64,000 nt of DNA, from the NCBI RefSeq assembly GCF_026283965.1, contig NZ_JAPDPD010000003.1, positions 62,001 to 126,000 of the forward strand, given 5' to 3'. This document shows, piece after piece, positions 25,462 through 33,179 of this stretch. The stretch's first letter is position 1. Each line of letters begins with the position of its first letter. Source of the DNA: Dyella subtropica (lineage in GTDB: Bacteria; Pseudomonadota; Gammaproteobacteria; Xanthomonadales; Rhodanobacteraceae). Both the position numbers and the translations under genes were made by a program. The notes under the pieces are model-generated. The model did no database searches and was not told the DNA's origin. It was given only the letters and a program-made list of their open reading frames with translations.

Positions 25462-25607
25462 CAGGCTGTTGAGAAACAGCCTGTTAGGGCAGGCCAAGGA
25501 TGGCCTGCCATGAATCAAGCACGTCATGTGCTTGATTCATGGAGCCGAGTCCGGACATGCGCCGGACTCGAGCGAGTTGAGAAAGGGCAGGACAGCCCTT
25601 TCTCAAC
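25459..25607. repeat. Run of five consecutive perfect hairpins
   Basis: Stems, all perfect: TAACAGGCTGTT/AACAGCCTGTTA (459-470/475-486); GGCAGGCC/GGCCTGCC (488-495/502-509); ATGAATCAAGCAC and its complement (510-522/528-540); CGAGTCCGG/CCGGACTCG (546-554/562-570); GTTGAGAAAGGGC and its complement (576-588/595-607). Positions are relative to 25000. The first and last share the word GTTGAGAAA. It lies between two plus-strand genes. Confidence 0.85.
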
Positions 25608-25695
25608 ACTCTGCTAGTTCAGACCATCCGCCTCTGGATGAGGGTTAGACGGGCTGTTAGCGTGGCAGGGTTATCGCGCTTCACCGGAAACCCTC

Positions 25696-27744
25696 ATGCT
25701 GAAAACCACCCGACTGCTGCTTCCCTTGCTGGCGACGGCCTTTGCTCCCCTCGCCTTCGCCGACAAGGCAACGATCGATCCCCGCATCGAATCCTTGCTG
25801 ACCGATCTGGCCAAGGCCCGTTCGATCGGTGCCGCGCAACTGTCACCGAACGGCCAGCAGCTGGCCTGGGTGGTCAACACGGCAGGCAAACCCGCCATCG
25901 AAGTGGCGAAGAGCGACGGTAGCGACGCCCATCGCCTCGGCACCGCCAAGCCGGGCAGCTGTAGCGAAGGCGATATCGCCTGGGCGCCGGATTCGCAGCA
26001 CCTGGCTTTTCTCTCCGATTGCGGAAACGCCAACAAGAGAAGAGATCTCTTCGTCGCCGATACTCGTGGCAACGACATGCCGAAGAAGCTGTTGACGCTA
26101 AAGGGCCTGGCGCAGAACCTCACCTGGTCCCCCGACGGCCGCACGCTCGGCTTCCTTTACGTGGAGAACGCCACCCGCCGCGCCAGCGCGCTGGCAGCTG
26201 CCAAACCGGCGGCGGGTGAGATCGGCGTGGACGACGTGGAAGTGCAACGCGTAGCGGCGGTCGACGCCGCTGGCGGTGCCTTGCGCCTGCTCACGCCGGC
26301 CAGCAGCCACATCTACGAGTTCGCTTGGTCGCCCGATGCGCGACGCATCGCCTATGTCGCCGCTCCGCCGCCGGGCGACAACAACTGGTGGGTCGCCAAA
26401 TTGCTGGTACAGGACGCACAAACCGGCGCCACCACGACGGTGGTTGTCGACCCAGCGACCAGCAAAGGCAGTCTGCATGGTCTGCAGCTCGCGCTACCGC
26501 GCTGGTCGCCCGATGGCAGCCGCATCGCCTTTATCGGCGGCTTGATGAGCGATCAGGGGGCCACCGGCGGCGACATCTACATCGTGGCCTCCAGCGGCCA
26601 GGGCGAGCCGGTGAATCTCACCACGGGCACGCGCGTCACGCCGGTGTGGTTGAGCTGGATGGGCGCGCAGCAATTGCTGGTCAGCCAGATCAACCGCGGC
26701 CGGAGCGAAGTCGCCGAGTACGCGATCAACGGCAGCTCGGCCAAGCCAAGCCGCACCCTGTTCACTGTGCCGGCGAGCATCGGCGCTGGTGAAGAGGCGA
26801 TGTCGCTTTCCTTGTCCGACGATCACTCGCGCGTCGCCTTCGTACAGAGCTCGTTCGATGCAGCGCCGGAGGTGCATGCCGGCCCGCTGACCAACACGCC
26901 GCCGCCGGCCGTCACCAGCATCAACGCTGCGATCAAGCCGGTCTGGGGCAAGACCGAATCCGTGGAATGGCAGAACGAAGGGCTGCCCGTACAAGGCTGG
27001 CTGCTCTACCCGGCCAACTACGATCCAGCGAAGACCTATCCGATGGTGGTCAATATCCATGGCGGGCCGTCGAGCGCGGTGATCCCGCGCTGGCCCGGCG
27101 TCGGTTACGGCGGCGCGCCGTTCGCCGCCCTGGGCTATTTCGTGTTTATGCCCAACCCGCGCGGCAGCTACGGCCAGGGTGAGGCTTTCGTGCAGGCCAA
27201 CCGCAAGGACTTCGGTTACGGCGATCTGCGCGACACGCTCGCCGGCATCGACGCCATCGAGAAGAAACTGCCAGTGGACGACCAGCGCCTCGGCCTCACC
27301 GGCTGGAGCTATGGCGGTTTCATGAGCATGTTCGCGCCCACCCAGACCCAGCGGTTCAAGGCCGTGGTGGCTGGCGCCGGCATCGCCAACTGGCAGAGCT
27401 ACTACGGCCAGAACCTGATCGATCAATGGATGCTGCCGTTCTTCGGCGCCTCGGTATACGACGACCCCGCCGTGTATGCGAAAAGCTCCGCCATCCACTT
27501 CATCAAGCAAGCGAAGACGCCCACGCTGGTCGTCGTCGGCGATCGCGATGCCGAATGCCCGGCCGCACAATCGCAAGAGTTCTGGCATGCCTTGCGCGCG
27601 CAGAACGTGCCTACGTCACTGGTGGTGTATCCGAACGAAGGGCATCGCTTCGTTGACCCGGTGCACCAGCGCGATGTGTTGCAGCGGGCATTGAGCTGGT
27701 TCAGTACCCATCTAGGGGAAACCGCCAGTGGTAGTACCAAGTGA
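25696..27744 (+). CDS. S9 family prolyl oligopeptidase-type serine peptidase
   Basis: A 682-residue exported peptidase. It has a signal peptide (first 22 residues), a beta-propeller domain (about 40-420, with repeated WSPDG motifs) and a C-terminal alpha/beta-hydrolase domain. The catalytic triad is visible as Ser538 in GWSYGGFM, Asp618 in GDRDAECP and His650 in NEGHRF. Family members release dipeptides or cleave oligopeptides after proline or other small residues. The gene follows an intergenic hairpin cluster and has no obvious operon partner. Confidence 0.93.
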   Translation: MLKTTRLLLPLLATAFAPLAFADKATIDPRIESLLTDLAKARSIGAAQLSPNGQQLAWVVNTAGKPAIEVAKSDGSDAHRLGTAKPGSCSEGDIAWAPDSQHLAFLSDCGNANKRRDLFVADTRGNDMPKKLLTLKGLAQNLTWSPDGRTLGFLYVENATRRASALAAAKPAAGEIGVDDVEVQRVAAVDAAGGALRLLTPASSHIYEFAWSPDARRIAYVAAPPPGDNNWWVAKLLVQDAQTGATTTVVVDPATSKGSLHGLQLALPRWSPDGSRIAFIGGLMSDQGATGGDIYIVASSGQGEPVNLTTGTRVTPVWLSWMGAQQLLVSQINRGRSEVAEYAINGSSAKPSRTLFTVPASIGAGEEAMSLSLSDDHSRVAFVQSSFDAAPEVHAGPLTNTPPPAVTSINAAIKPVWGKTESVEWQNEGLPVQGWLLYPANYDPAKTYPMVVNIHGGPSSAVIPRWPGVGYGGAPFAALGYFVFMPNPRGSYGQGEAFVQANRKDFGYGDLRDTLAGIDAIEKKLPVDDQRLGLTGWSYGGFMSMFAPTQTQRFKAVVAGAGIANWQSYYGQNLIDQWMLPFFGASVYDDPAVYAKSSAIHFIKQAKTPTLVVVGDRDAECPAAQSQEFWHALRAQNVPTSLVVYPNEGHRFVDPVHQRDVLQRALSWFSTHLGETASGSTK

Positions 27745-27794
27745 AAAACTATTCATGGGAATAGCATTTTTTATATTAAGTGCATGAAATTATT

Positions 27795-27826
27795 GATACT
27801 TGACTGACAATATCTATTCAAGTATC
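27795..27826. promoter_or_regulatory. Candidate autoregulatory operator of the HipA/YjjJ-like gene
   Basis: A perfect 9-bp inverted repeat, GATACTTGA (27795-27803) and TCAAGTATC (27818-27826), with a 14-bp spacer in an AT-rich leader. The gene product carries its own N-terminal HTH, so self-binding is plausible. Confidence 0.5.
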
Positions 27827-27835
27827 TATTCATAT

Positions 27836-29209
27836 GTGCCCACATCTACCCCACATACAGCCGCCCTGTTCAACGTCCTTCGCGCGCGCCGAGTGGCAAC
27901 GGCGCGAGAACTGGGCGAGGCATTAGGCGTCAGCCAACCCACCGTTTCGCGACTGCTCGCGCAAGCAGGCAGCGAGGTGGCAAAAATCGGCCGCGCGCGC
28001 AGTTCGCGCTATGCCATGACGCGCCAGGTGCAGGGGCTCGGGGACCGCTGGCCCTTATATCGGATCAATGGAGCCGGACAGCCGGAAGACGCCGGTCGCC
28101 TGGTGGCATTGCACGGTGGCGGCAGCCTGCTTGAAACAGTGCAGCTACCCGATTGGCTTCGCGGCGAGTTTGGCGATGGCCTGTTCCCCGGCCTGCCCTG
28201 GTTCCTCGATGACATGCGACCGCAGGGCTTTCTGGGCCGCATGTTCGCACGCAGCCACGCTTTCGAACTGGGCCTGGGCGACGACATCCTTCGCTGGAAT
28301 GATGACGAAGTACTTGCCGCTCTGCTGCTGCGAGGCAATGACGGCCCGGGACAATTCATCCTCGGTGACCGGGCATTGGAACGTGCATTAAGCGCCGCCC
28401 ACGCGCCTGTGCCTGCACAAGCCCCTGTGGATCGCTATGCCTCACTGGCCGATGCCGCCCTTACCGGCTCGGACGTAGGCTCATCCGCCGCTGGCGAACA
28501 ACCCAAGTTCACCACCTGCGTCGAGACCGATGATGGTGGTCTGCGGCACGTCATTGTGAAGTTCTCTGAACCGGTCAGCGACAGCCCCGTGGCTCGCCGC
28601 TGGGCGGATCTGCTGGTTTGCGAGCACCTTGCCGGCGAACTGCTGACGGAACAGGGTTTAGCCAGCGCGCACAGCGAACTGATCTGGTCTCGCGATCGGC
28701 TCTGCCTCGAATCAACCCGTTTCGATCGCATCGGCCCCCATGGGCGCCGCGGCATCGTATCGCTGGCCGCGTGGAGCGATGCCCACGATGGCGTACGCGA
28801 CAGCTGGCCGGCCGCTGCCGCGCGCATGCATCGTGATCACTGGCTTATGGGCGAAGCCGTGGCGCATATCGAACAGCTGTGGTGGTTCGGCCAACTGATT
28901 GGCAACACCGACATGCACTTTGGCAATCTCTCGTTCTTTCTCGATCAAGCGCTGCCACTATCGCCCTGCCCAAGCTACGACATGCTGCCGATGTTCTACC
29001 GTCCGGGCGCCAGCGGAAACCTGCCGATGCAGTCGCATCAACCGAAGCCACCGGCGCCGGCCAACTTGTCTTATTGGCAGCGCGCCGCGGCGTGGGCAAC
29101 GGTGTTCTGGCAACGCGTTGCAGAACATCCGGATGTCAGCGCGGATTTCCACACACTGGCCGATGGCAACCGCATCCAGGTCGAGCAAATGCGCCAACGT
29201 TTCGGTTGA
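27836..29209 (+). CDS. yjjJ: HipA-like kinase toxin with N-terminal HTH (YjjJ type)
   Basis: About 457 residues. A short winged HTH (LFNVLRARRVATARELGEALGVSQPTVSRLLAQAG) is fused to a HipA-like kinase body. Visible landmarks are AGEQPKFTTCVETDDG (Gly-rich/phosphate loop region), VIVKFSEP (ATP-binding Lys), GNTDMHFGNLSF (catalytic Asp/Asn loop) and SYDMLPM (DFD-equivalent). E. coli YjjJ is a stand-alone toxin of this type. No separate HipB antitoxin gene is adjacent, consistent with the fused HTH. The GTG at 27836 is chosen because a TTG at 27800 falls inside the operator-like inverted repeat; neither has a clear Shine-Dalgarno. Confidence 0.82.
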   Translation: MPTSTPHTAALFNVLRARRVATARELGEALGVSQPTVSRLLAQAGSEVAKIGRARSSRYAMTRQVQGLGDRWPLYRINGAGQPEDAGRLVALHGGGSLLETVQLPDWLRGEFGDGLFPGLPWFLDDMRPQGFLGRMFARSHAFELGLGDDILRWNDDEVLAALLLRGNDGPGQFILGDRALERALSAAHAPVPAQAPVDRYASLADAALTGSDVGSSAAGEQPKFTTCVETDDGGLRHVIVKFSEPVSDSPVARRWADLLVCEHLAGELLTEQGLASAHSELIWSRDRLCLESTRFDRIGPHGRRGIVSLAAWSDAHDGVRDSWPAAAARMHRDHWLMGEAVAHIEQLWWFGQLIGNTDMHFGNLSFFLDQALPLSPCPSYDMLPMFYRPGASGNLPMQSHQPKPPAPANLSYWQRAAAWATVFWQRVAEHPDVSADFHTLADGNRIQVEQMRQRFG

Positions 29210-29219
29210 AGCATTCGGA

Positions 29220-30302
29220 TTAGAACAACTGCCCCTGCGGTGAAGTCTCGCGCGGTGGCGTGAAGCGAGAAAGGTCGAGTTGCAATTCGCGTGCGCGGCC
29301 GAAGCCATGCTTGCGACAGGCCACCTCGAAACGTCGGCGCAGCAGATCGGCGAAGACGCCCTGCCCGCGCATGCGCGTGGCGAAGTTGCTGTCGTAATCG
29401 CGGCCGCCGTTCATCTGTTGCACCAGGCTCATCACGTGGTCGGCGCGCTGTGGTGCGTGCAGCGCCAGCCATTCGCGAAAGAGCTGCTTCAGTTCATGCG
29501 GCAGGCGCAGCACGGTGTAGCCGGCGCAGCGGGCGCCCGCCTCCGCGGCCTGATCGAGTACGGCTTCCAGGTCTCGATCGTTGAGAGCCGGGATGATCGG
29601 CGCCACCAGCACACCAACCGGCACGCCCGCTTCCGCCAAGGTGCGAATAGCCTCGATGCGCCGATGCGGCGCGCTGGCGCGCGGTTCAAGCTTTGCGGCG
29701 AGGTGGTTGTCCAGCGAGTTGACCGAAAGGAACACCTGCACCAGACCTTCGCGCGCCATGGGCGCGAGGATGTCGATATCGCGTTCCACCATCGCGTTCT
29801 TGGTGACGATGGTGCACGGGTGATGGCATTCGGCCAGCACCTCGAGCGCGGCGCGCGTGATGCGGAAGCGCTTCTCGATCGGCTGGTAGGGATCGGTATT
29901 GCTGCCGATGTTGATCGGCTGGGGTACGTAGTTGCGCTTGGACAACTCGTGACGCAGCACTTCAGCGAGGTTGCTCTTGGCACGCAGCTTGGTTTCGAAA
30001 TCGAGACCGGGCGATAGATTGAGATAGCTGTGCGACGGCCGCGCGAAGCAATAAATGCAGCCATGCTCACAACCCCTGTAGGGATTGAGGGCCTGGCTGA
30101 AGGCAATGTCCGGCGAGTCGTTGCGGGTGATGACGCTGCGCGCGCGCTCCTCGGTGACTACCGTCTGCGGACGCGGTGTCTCTTCATCCAGCAACGCGTG
30201 TTGCCAGCCATCGTCTTCGGCGTGATGGCGAATAGTTTCGAAGCGCCCTTCCGGATTGGAGGCGGCACCACGTCCCTTGAATGCATGCGGTTGACCGATC
30301 AT
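29220..30302 (-). CDS. PA0069 family radical SAM protein
   Basis: A 360-residue radical SAM enzyme (SplB/COG1533-like). The opening MIGQPHAFKGRGAASNPEGRF is diagnostic of the PA0069 group. The 4Fe-4S cluster cysteines are in CEHGCIYC (CxxxCxxC), and NIGSNTDPYQPIEK follows. The reaction is unknown. The frame extends to a GTG at 30380, but that stretch lies in the inverted-repeat element 30350-30491, so the ATG at 30302 is the better start. It is convergent with the yjjJ-like gene, with a 10-bp gap between stops. Confidence 0.9.
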   Translation of the reverse strand: MIGQPHAFKGRGAASNPEGRFETIRHHAEDDGWQHALLDEETPRPQTVVTEERARSVITRNDSPDIAFSQALNPYRGCEHGCIYCFARPSHSYLNLSPGLDFETKLRAKSNLAEVLRHELSKRNYVPQPINIGSNTDPYQPIEKRFRITRAALEVLAECHHPCTIVTKNAMVERDIDILAPMAREGLVQVFLSVNSLDNHLAAKLEPRASAPHRRIEAIRTLAEAGVPVGVLVAPIIPALNDRDLEAVLDQAAEAGARCAGYTVLRLPHELKQLFREWLALHAPQRADHVMSLVQQMNGGRDYDSNFATRMRGQGVFADLLRRRFEVACRKHGFGRARELQLDLSRFTPPRETSPQGQLF

Positions 30303-30349
30303 CCGCACAGTCTGCACCGGGGACGTCTCAACTATCGCGACACCATCTT

Positions 30350-30491
30350 GAGCCGCTAACAAAACGTAGCGAGCAGCCACGAGGTGGGCGTGGGCGGCGC
30401 GGAGGAACCGGAGTGTACTGGGCCGTACATGAGGATTCCGAGCACCGACCGCGCCCGCCTCGCGGTTGCGCAGTAGTTTTGTTAGTGGCTC
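30350..30491. repeat. MITE-like element, GTGTAC-core family, copy 3 (divergent)
   Basis: Termini GAGCCGCTAACAAAAC (30350-30365) and its complement (30476-30491) match at 15 of 16 positions. Inside are GTGTAC...GTACAT (30413-30430), flanked by GGAACCGGA and GGATTCC, and further pairing GAGG.GGGCG/CGCCCGCCTC. The right arm includes the 3' end and stop of the patatin gene. Confidence 0.65.
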
Positions 30492-32725
30492 GAAGGCGAC
30501 GGTGGCGACAGCTGCTCATCCAGCGCTTCCGCCATGCGCGCCAAGGGGTAGTTCTGTTGCAACTGCCGCCGCAATTCATCGAAGACTGGCGCCGAAATGG
30601 TCCACCCCAAGGGGATCGGATAGTCCCCGGAACAGAGGCGGAAATGCCACAGCACATCGCCCTGCGCCGGATCGCCTTGGTTCGGTTGCAAGGTGCGCAG
30701 CAACTGCACACGGGCGTACTCGCCACGAGCGCCGTGCGTAGCCAACAGGGCTTTCAGCGGCGCGACGGCTTCACCGCTGAGTGCATGGCCTGCACCTGCT
30801 GCTGCCGCCCGGCACGCGGGCGAGTAGAACGGAAGAGGCGCGGAGGGATCATGCTCGTCAACAAAGTCCTCCAGTTCCGGATCGTTGCTGATGTGGATGA
30901 CGATGAAGCGCAGCGTTTGGCTGCGCCGCGCGGCAACGCTTCGAAGCTGCTGCATCACTTCACGCAACGTGGCAGCCCCCGAGTTCTCGAAATAGCCGCC
31001 GTCGACCAATTGCAGGCGTCTAGGTACCGGAGCAGTGACGTCCGGTGCAGGCTCGGTTTCCAAAGTGCCGGCCGGGCTGCTGTAGGTAAAGCGGGCGCTG
31101 TTGAGCACCGCCTCGCTCAATGGCGCGCGCGGATCGAGCCAAGCCGAGCCGTCGAACGCCGCTGTCCAGGGCTGCGATGACGGCGATGCCATCGGGCGGA
31201 ACGGATGCTGGATGAAGCGTCGCCCCTCCGCCACGGTGGTGCTGTTGAGGAACAGGGCAGGCGCGCCGGTATCCACGCTGCCATCGGCCTGACGATAGAG
31301 CGCACTGAAAGGTTGTGCGAAGGCGTCGGTGCCCTGCTCGCGTCCGGCGTACTCCCATGCGCGAGTCAGCGCGCGCGAACGATCGTCCAGCCACGCGCCG
31401 GGCAGCCAGCGCTGGGTGAAATCGACGAAGAACATGCTGGCCAATGCTGGTGCCAGGAAGTCGTGGTCGAGCAAGGTCTGGGCTCTCGCTTCCAACGTGG
31501 TCGTACGCGACGGGGAAGCTTGCCGCAGCAGGGCTACATACGCTGCCAGGCCAAGACTGCCGCCGGAGACTCCGCTGCCAGCGAACAGGTAGCGGCCGAG
31601 CAAGGGCTCCCCCATGGCGGGATGCCGCGCATCGACCATGGCCGTCAGTCGCCCCAGCACCATCGCGGTCCACGCCGCCCCGCGAATACCGCCGCCCTCC
31701 GCCGTGGCGAGCACCACCGGGCATACCGCCCTGCCTGCGCAACGCGAATCCAGCCAGGCGTTGGCGTAGTCGTCGAAAGCAGGTCGCGTGTCGACCGGCG
31801 CGGTTTCGGGATGCTGGTGCGTGCTCATCGCCGGGTACTGCCGCACGCGATGATTGTCGTTGAGATGCAACCAGTGCAATGCCGCACTGAGGAGCAGCAA
31901 GCCGCTCAACAAAGGAAAGCCACGCCGGTCCGCCAGCATGCACAGCAAGCCGCCGCTGAAGCACAGGAAGCTCGCCGCGATCAGCAGGATCGCCAGCGGG
32001 CCGATGCCATCCAGCAGTTCCGGACGCCATGCGATCCATACCGTGGCGACGATGTTCAGTGAGATGGTCAACGTATACAGCCGCAGCGGGGTGCGTCCCA
32101 GCTGACCGACCCGTTCCACACGCTGCTCATCCGAGTGCAACTCGCACATGGGTATCCGGCTGGCAGCGCGTGGCAACGCGTTCACCAAGCGGCGGCGAGT
32201 GATGAAGAACAAGATCAGCATCACGGACTCGATCACTAGTCCCGCCGCACGCCAGATGCGCTGCTGGCAGTCCAGAGTGATGCTGCAGGGGCCATGTGGC
32301 ACGGTGTCCAGCGCCAGCACGTAACCCAACAGCACCAACAGAGGAATGGATGCGCCAAGCAAGCGCGGTAACCATTGGCGCAGACCCATCCCGCGACGAT
32401 CCTGCAAGGCGGGCCAGCGTGGATAAGTCAGCCGATAGGCGTTGCGCGCGCCATACCAGATCGCTAGCCCGGCCAGTGCGCTGCTGGCGAGCAGGCCGAG
32501 ATAGCGGCCGGTGCTCGGGTCGGTCCAGACCGCGATCAAGAACAACTCGGCAGCCTGATCCACACCGATCGCGATAAAAGCGCCGATGATCACCACCAGC
32601 AGGGACACCCGCACGGGCTTGAAGTGATCGAGCAGCAGTGCAAACACCGTGCCTACCCCATCGATGGATCGCCATAACCCGCCGGGTCGCTCGGACGGGT
32701 CGATGGAAAGAGGCATCTCCTGCAT
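30482..32725 (-). CDS. Membrane-anchored patatin-like phospholipase
   Basis: About 747 residues. The N-terminal half (to about residue 320) has several hydrophobic segments (for example SLLVVIIGAFIAIGV, LLGASIPLLVLLGYVLAL, GPLAILLIAASFLCF). The C-terminal half is a patatin domain with AEGGGIRGAAW (oxyanion hole), GSGVSGGSLG (nucleophile Ser) and DGGYFENSG (catalytic Asp). It probably acts on lipids at the inner membrane. The start at 32725 removes a non-conserved upstream extension; the true ATG could be nine bases further in. The 3' end overlaps the arm of a repeat element. Confidence 0.82.
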   Translation of the reverse strand: MQEMPLSIDPSERPGGLWRSIDGVGTVFALLLDHFKPVRVSLLVVIIGAFIAIGVDQAAELFLIAVWTDPSTGRYLGLLASSALAGLAIWYGARNAYRLTYPRWPALQDRRGMGLRQWLPRLLGASIPLLVLLGYVLALDTVPHGPCSITLDCQQRIWRAAGLVIESVMLILFFITRRRLVNALPRAASRIPMCELHSDEQRVERVGQLGRTPLRLYTLTISLNIVATVWIAWRPELLDGIGPLAILLIAASFLCFSGGLLCMLADRRGFPLLSGLLLLSAALHWLHLNDNHRVRQYPAMSTHQHPETAPVDTRPAFDDYANAWLDSRCAGRAVCPVVLATAEGGGIRGAAWTAMVLGRLTAMVDARHPAMGEPLLGRYLFAGSGVSGGSLGLAAYVALLRQASPSRTTTLEARAQTLLDHDFLAPALASMFFVDFTQRWLPGAWLDDRSRALTRAWEYAGREQGTDAFAQPFSALYRQADGSVDTGAPALFLNSTTVAEGRRFIQHPFRPMASPSSQPWTAAFDGSAWLDPRAPLSEAVLNSARFTYSSPAGTLETEPAPDVTAPVPRRLQLVDGGYFENSGAATLREVMQQLRSVAARRSQTLRFIVIHISNDPELEDFVDEHDPSAPLPFYSPACRAAAAGAGHALSGEAVAPLKALLATHGARGEYARVQLLRTLQPNQGDPAQGDVLWHFRLCSGDYPIPLGWTISAPVFDELRRQLQQNYPLARMAEALDEQLSPPSPSSH

Positions 32726-32895
32726 GAACCAGTCTCGAAGCCTGCCGGTAGTGACGGCCGATCTTACGCTGCCGTGCCGGCAGGTTTGTGGACGGCATGG
32801 CAAACCCGGGGCAGCCAGATAGCTAAGATCCGCCCGATAGCTGGGGTAGCGTTATGATTTACCCAGCCGTTCTTCCGTGCGTGTAGGGGGCATCC

Positions 32896-33129
32896 ATGCG
32901 CTGGTTCTTCCTGATCGGTACCTTGCTCGCCTTCGTGCTGTGCTTTACCCGGCATAGCGGCGGCGCGATGGGCTTGTGGCTGTTGATCGGTGTCATCGGC
33001 TTATTCGCCACCGTGCTGGCGTTTGCGCAGCAGCGGATCAGTGCCAGCTCGCGCATCGAGACGTTGTCGGACTACGACATCCAGCGATTGCGTGAAGGCA
33101 AGCCACCCTTGAACGACCTGCACCGCTGA
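32896..33129 (+). CDS. Small two-helix membrane protein of unknown function
   Basis: A 77-residue protein with two hydrophobic segments (about residues 3-17 and 25-44) and a soluble tail (SSRIETLSDYDIQRLREGKPPLNDLHR). The tail looks conserved rather than random, because it is strongly helical and charged. GGGGG precedes the ATG and a good terminator follows, supporting a real monocistronic gene. No family recognised. Confidence 0.75.
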   Translation: MRWFFLIGTLLAFVLCFTRHSGGAMGLWLLIGVIGLFATVLAFAQQRISASSRIETLSDYDIQRLREGKPPLNDLHR

Positions 33130-33132
33130 AAC

Positions 33133-33162
33133 AAAAAGGCGCAGCCACGGCTGCGCCTTTCG
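33133..33162. terminator. Bidirectional rho-independent terminator
   Basis: AAAGGCGCAGC-CACG-GCTGCGCCTTT gives an 11-bp stem with A-run and T-run flanks, placed between the convergent small membrane protein gene and the MHS transporter gene. Confidence 0.9.
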
Positions 33163-33179
33163 CTCATGCGACCGTCGTT

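Noticed and set aside
30303-30380. N-terminal extension of the PA0069 radical SAM protein to a GTG at 30380
   Set aside because: The extra 26 codons lie largely inside a repeat element, and the family start motif begins at the ATG at 30302.
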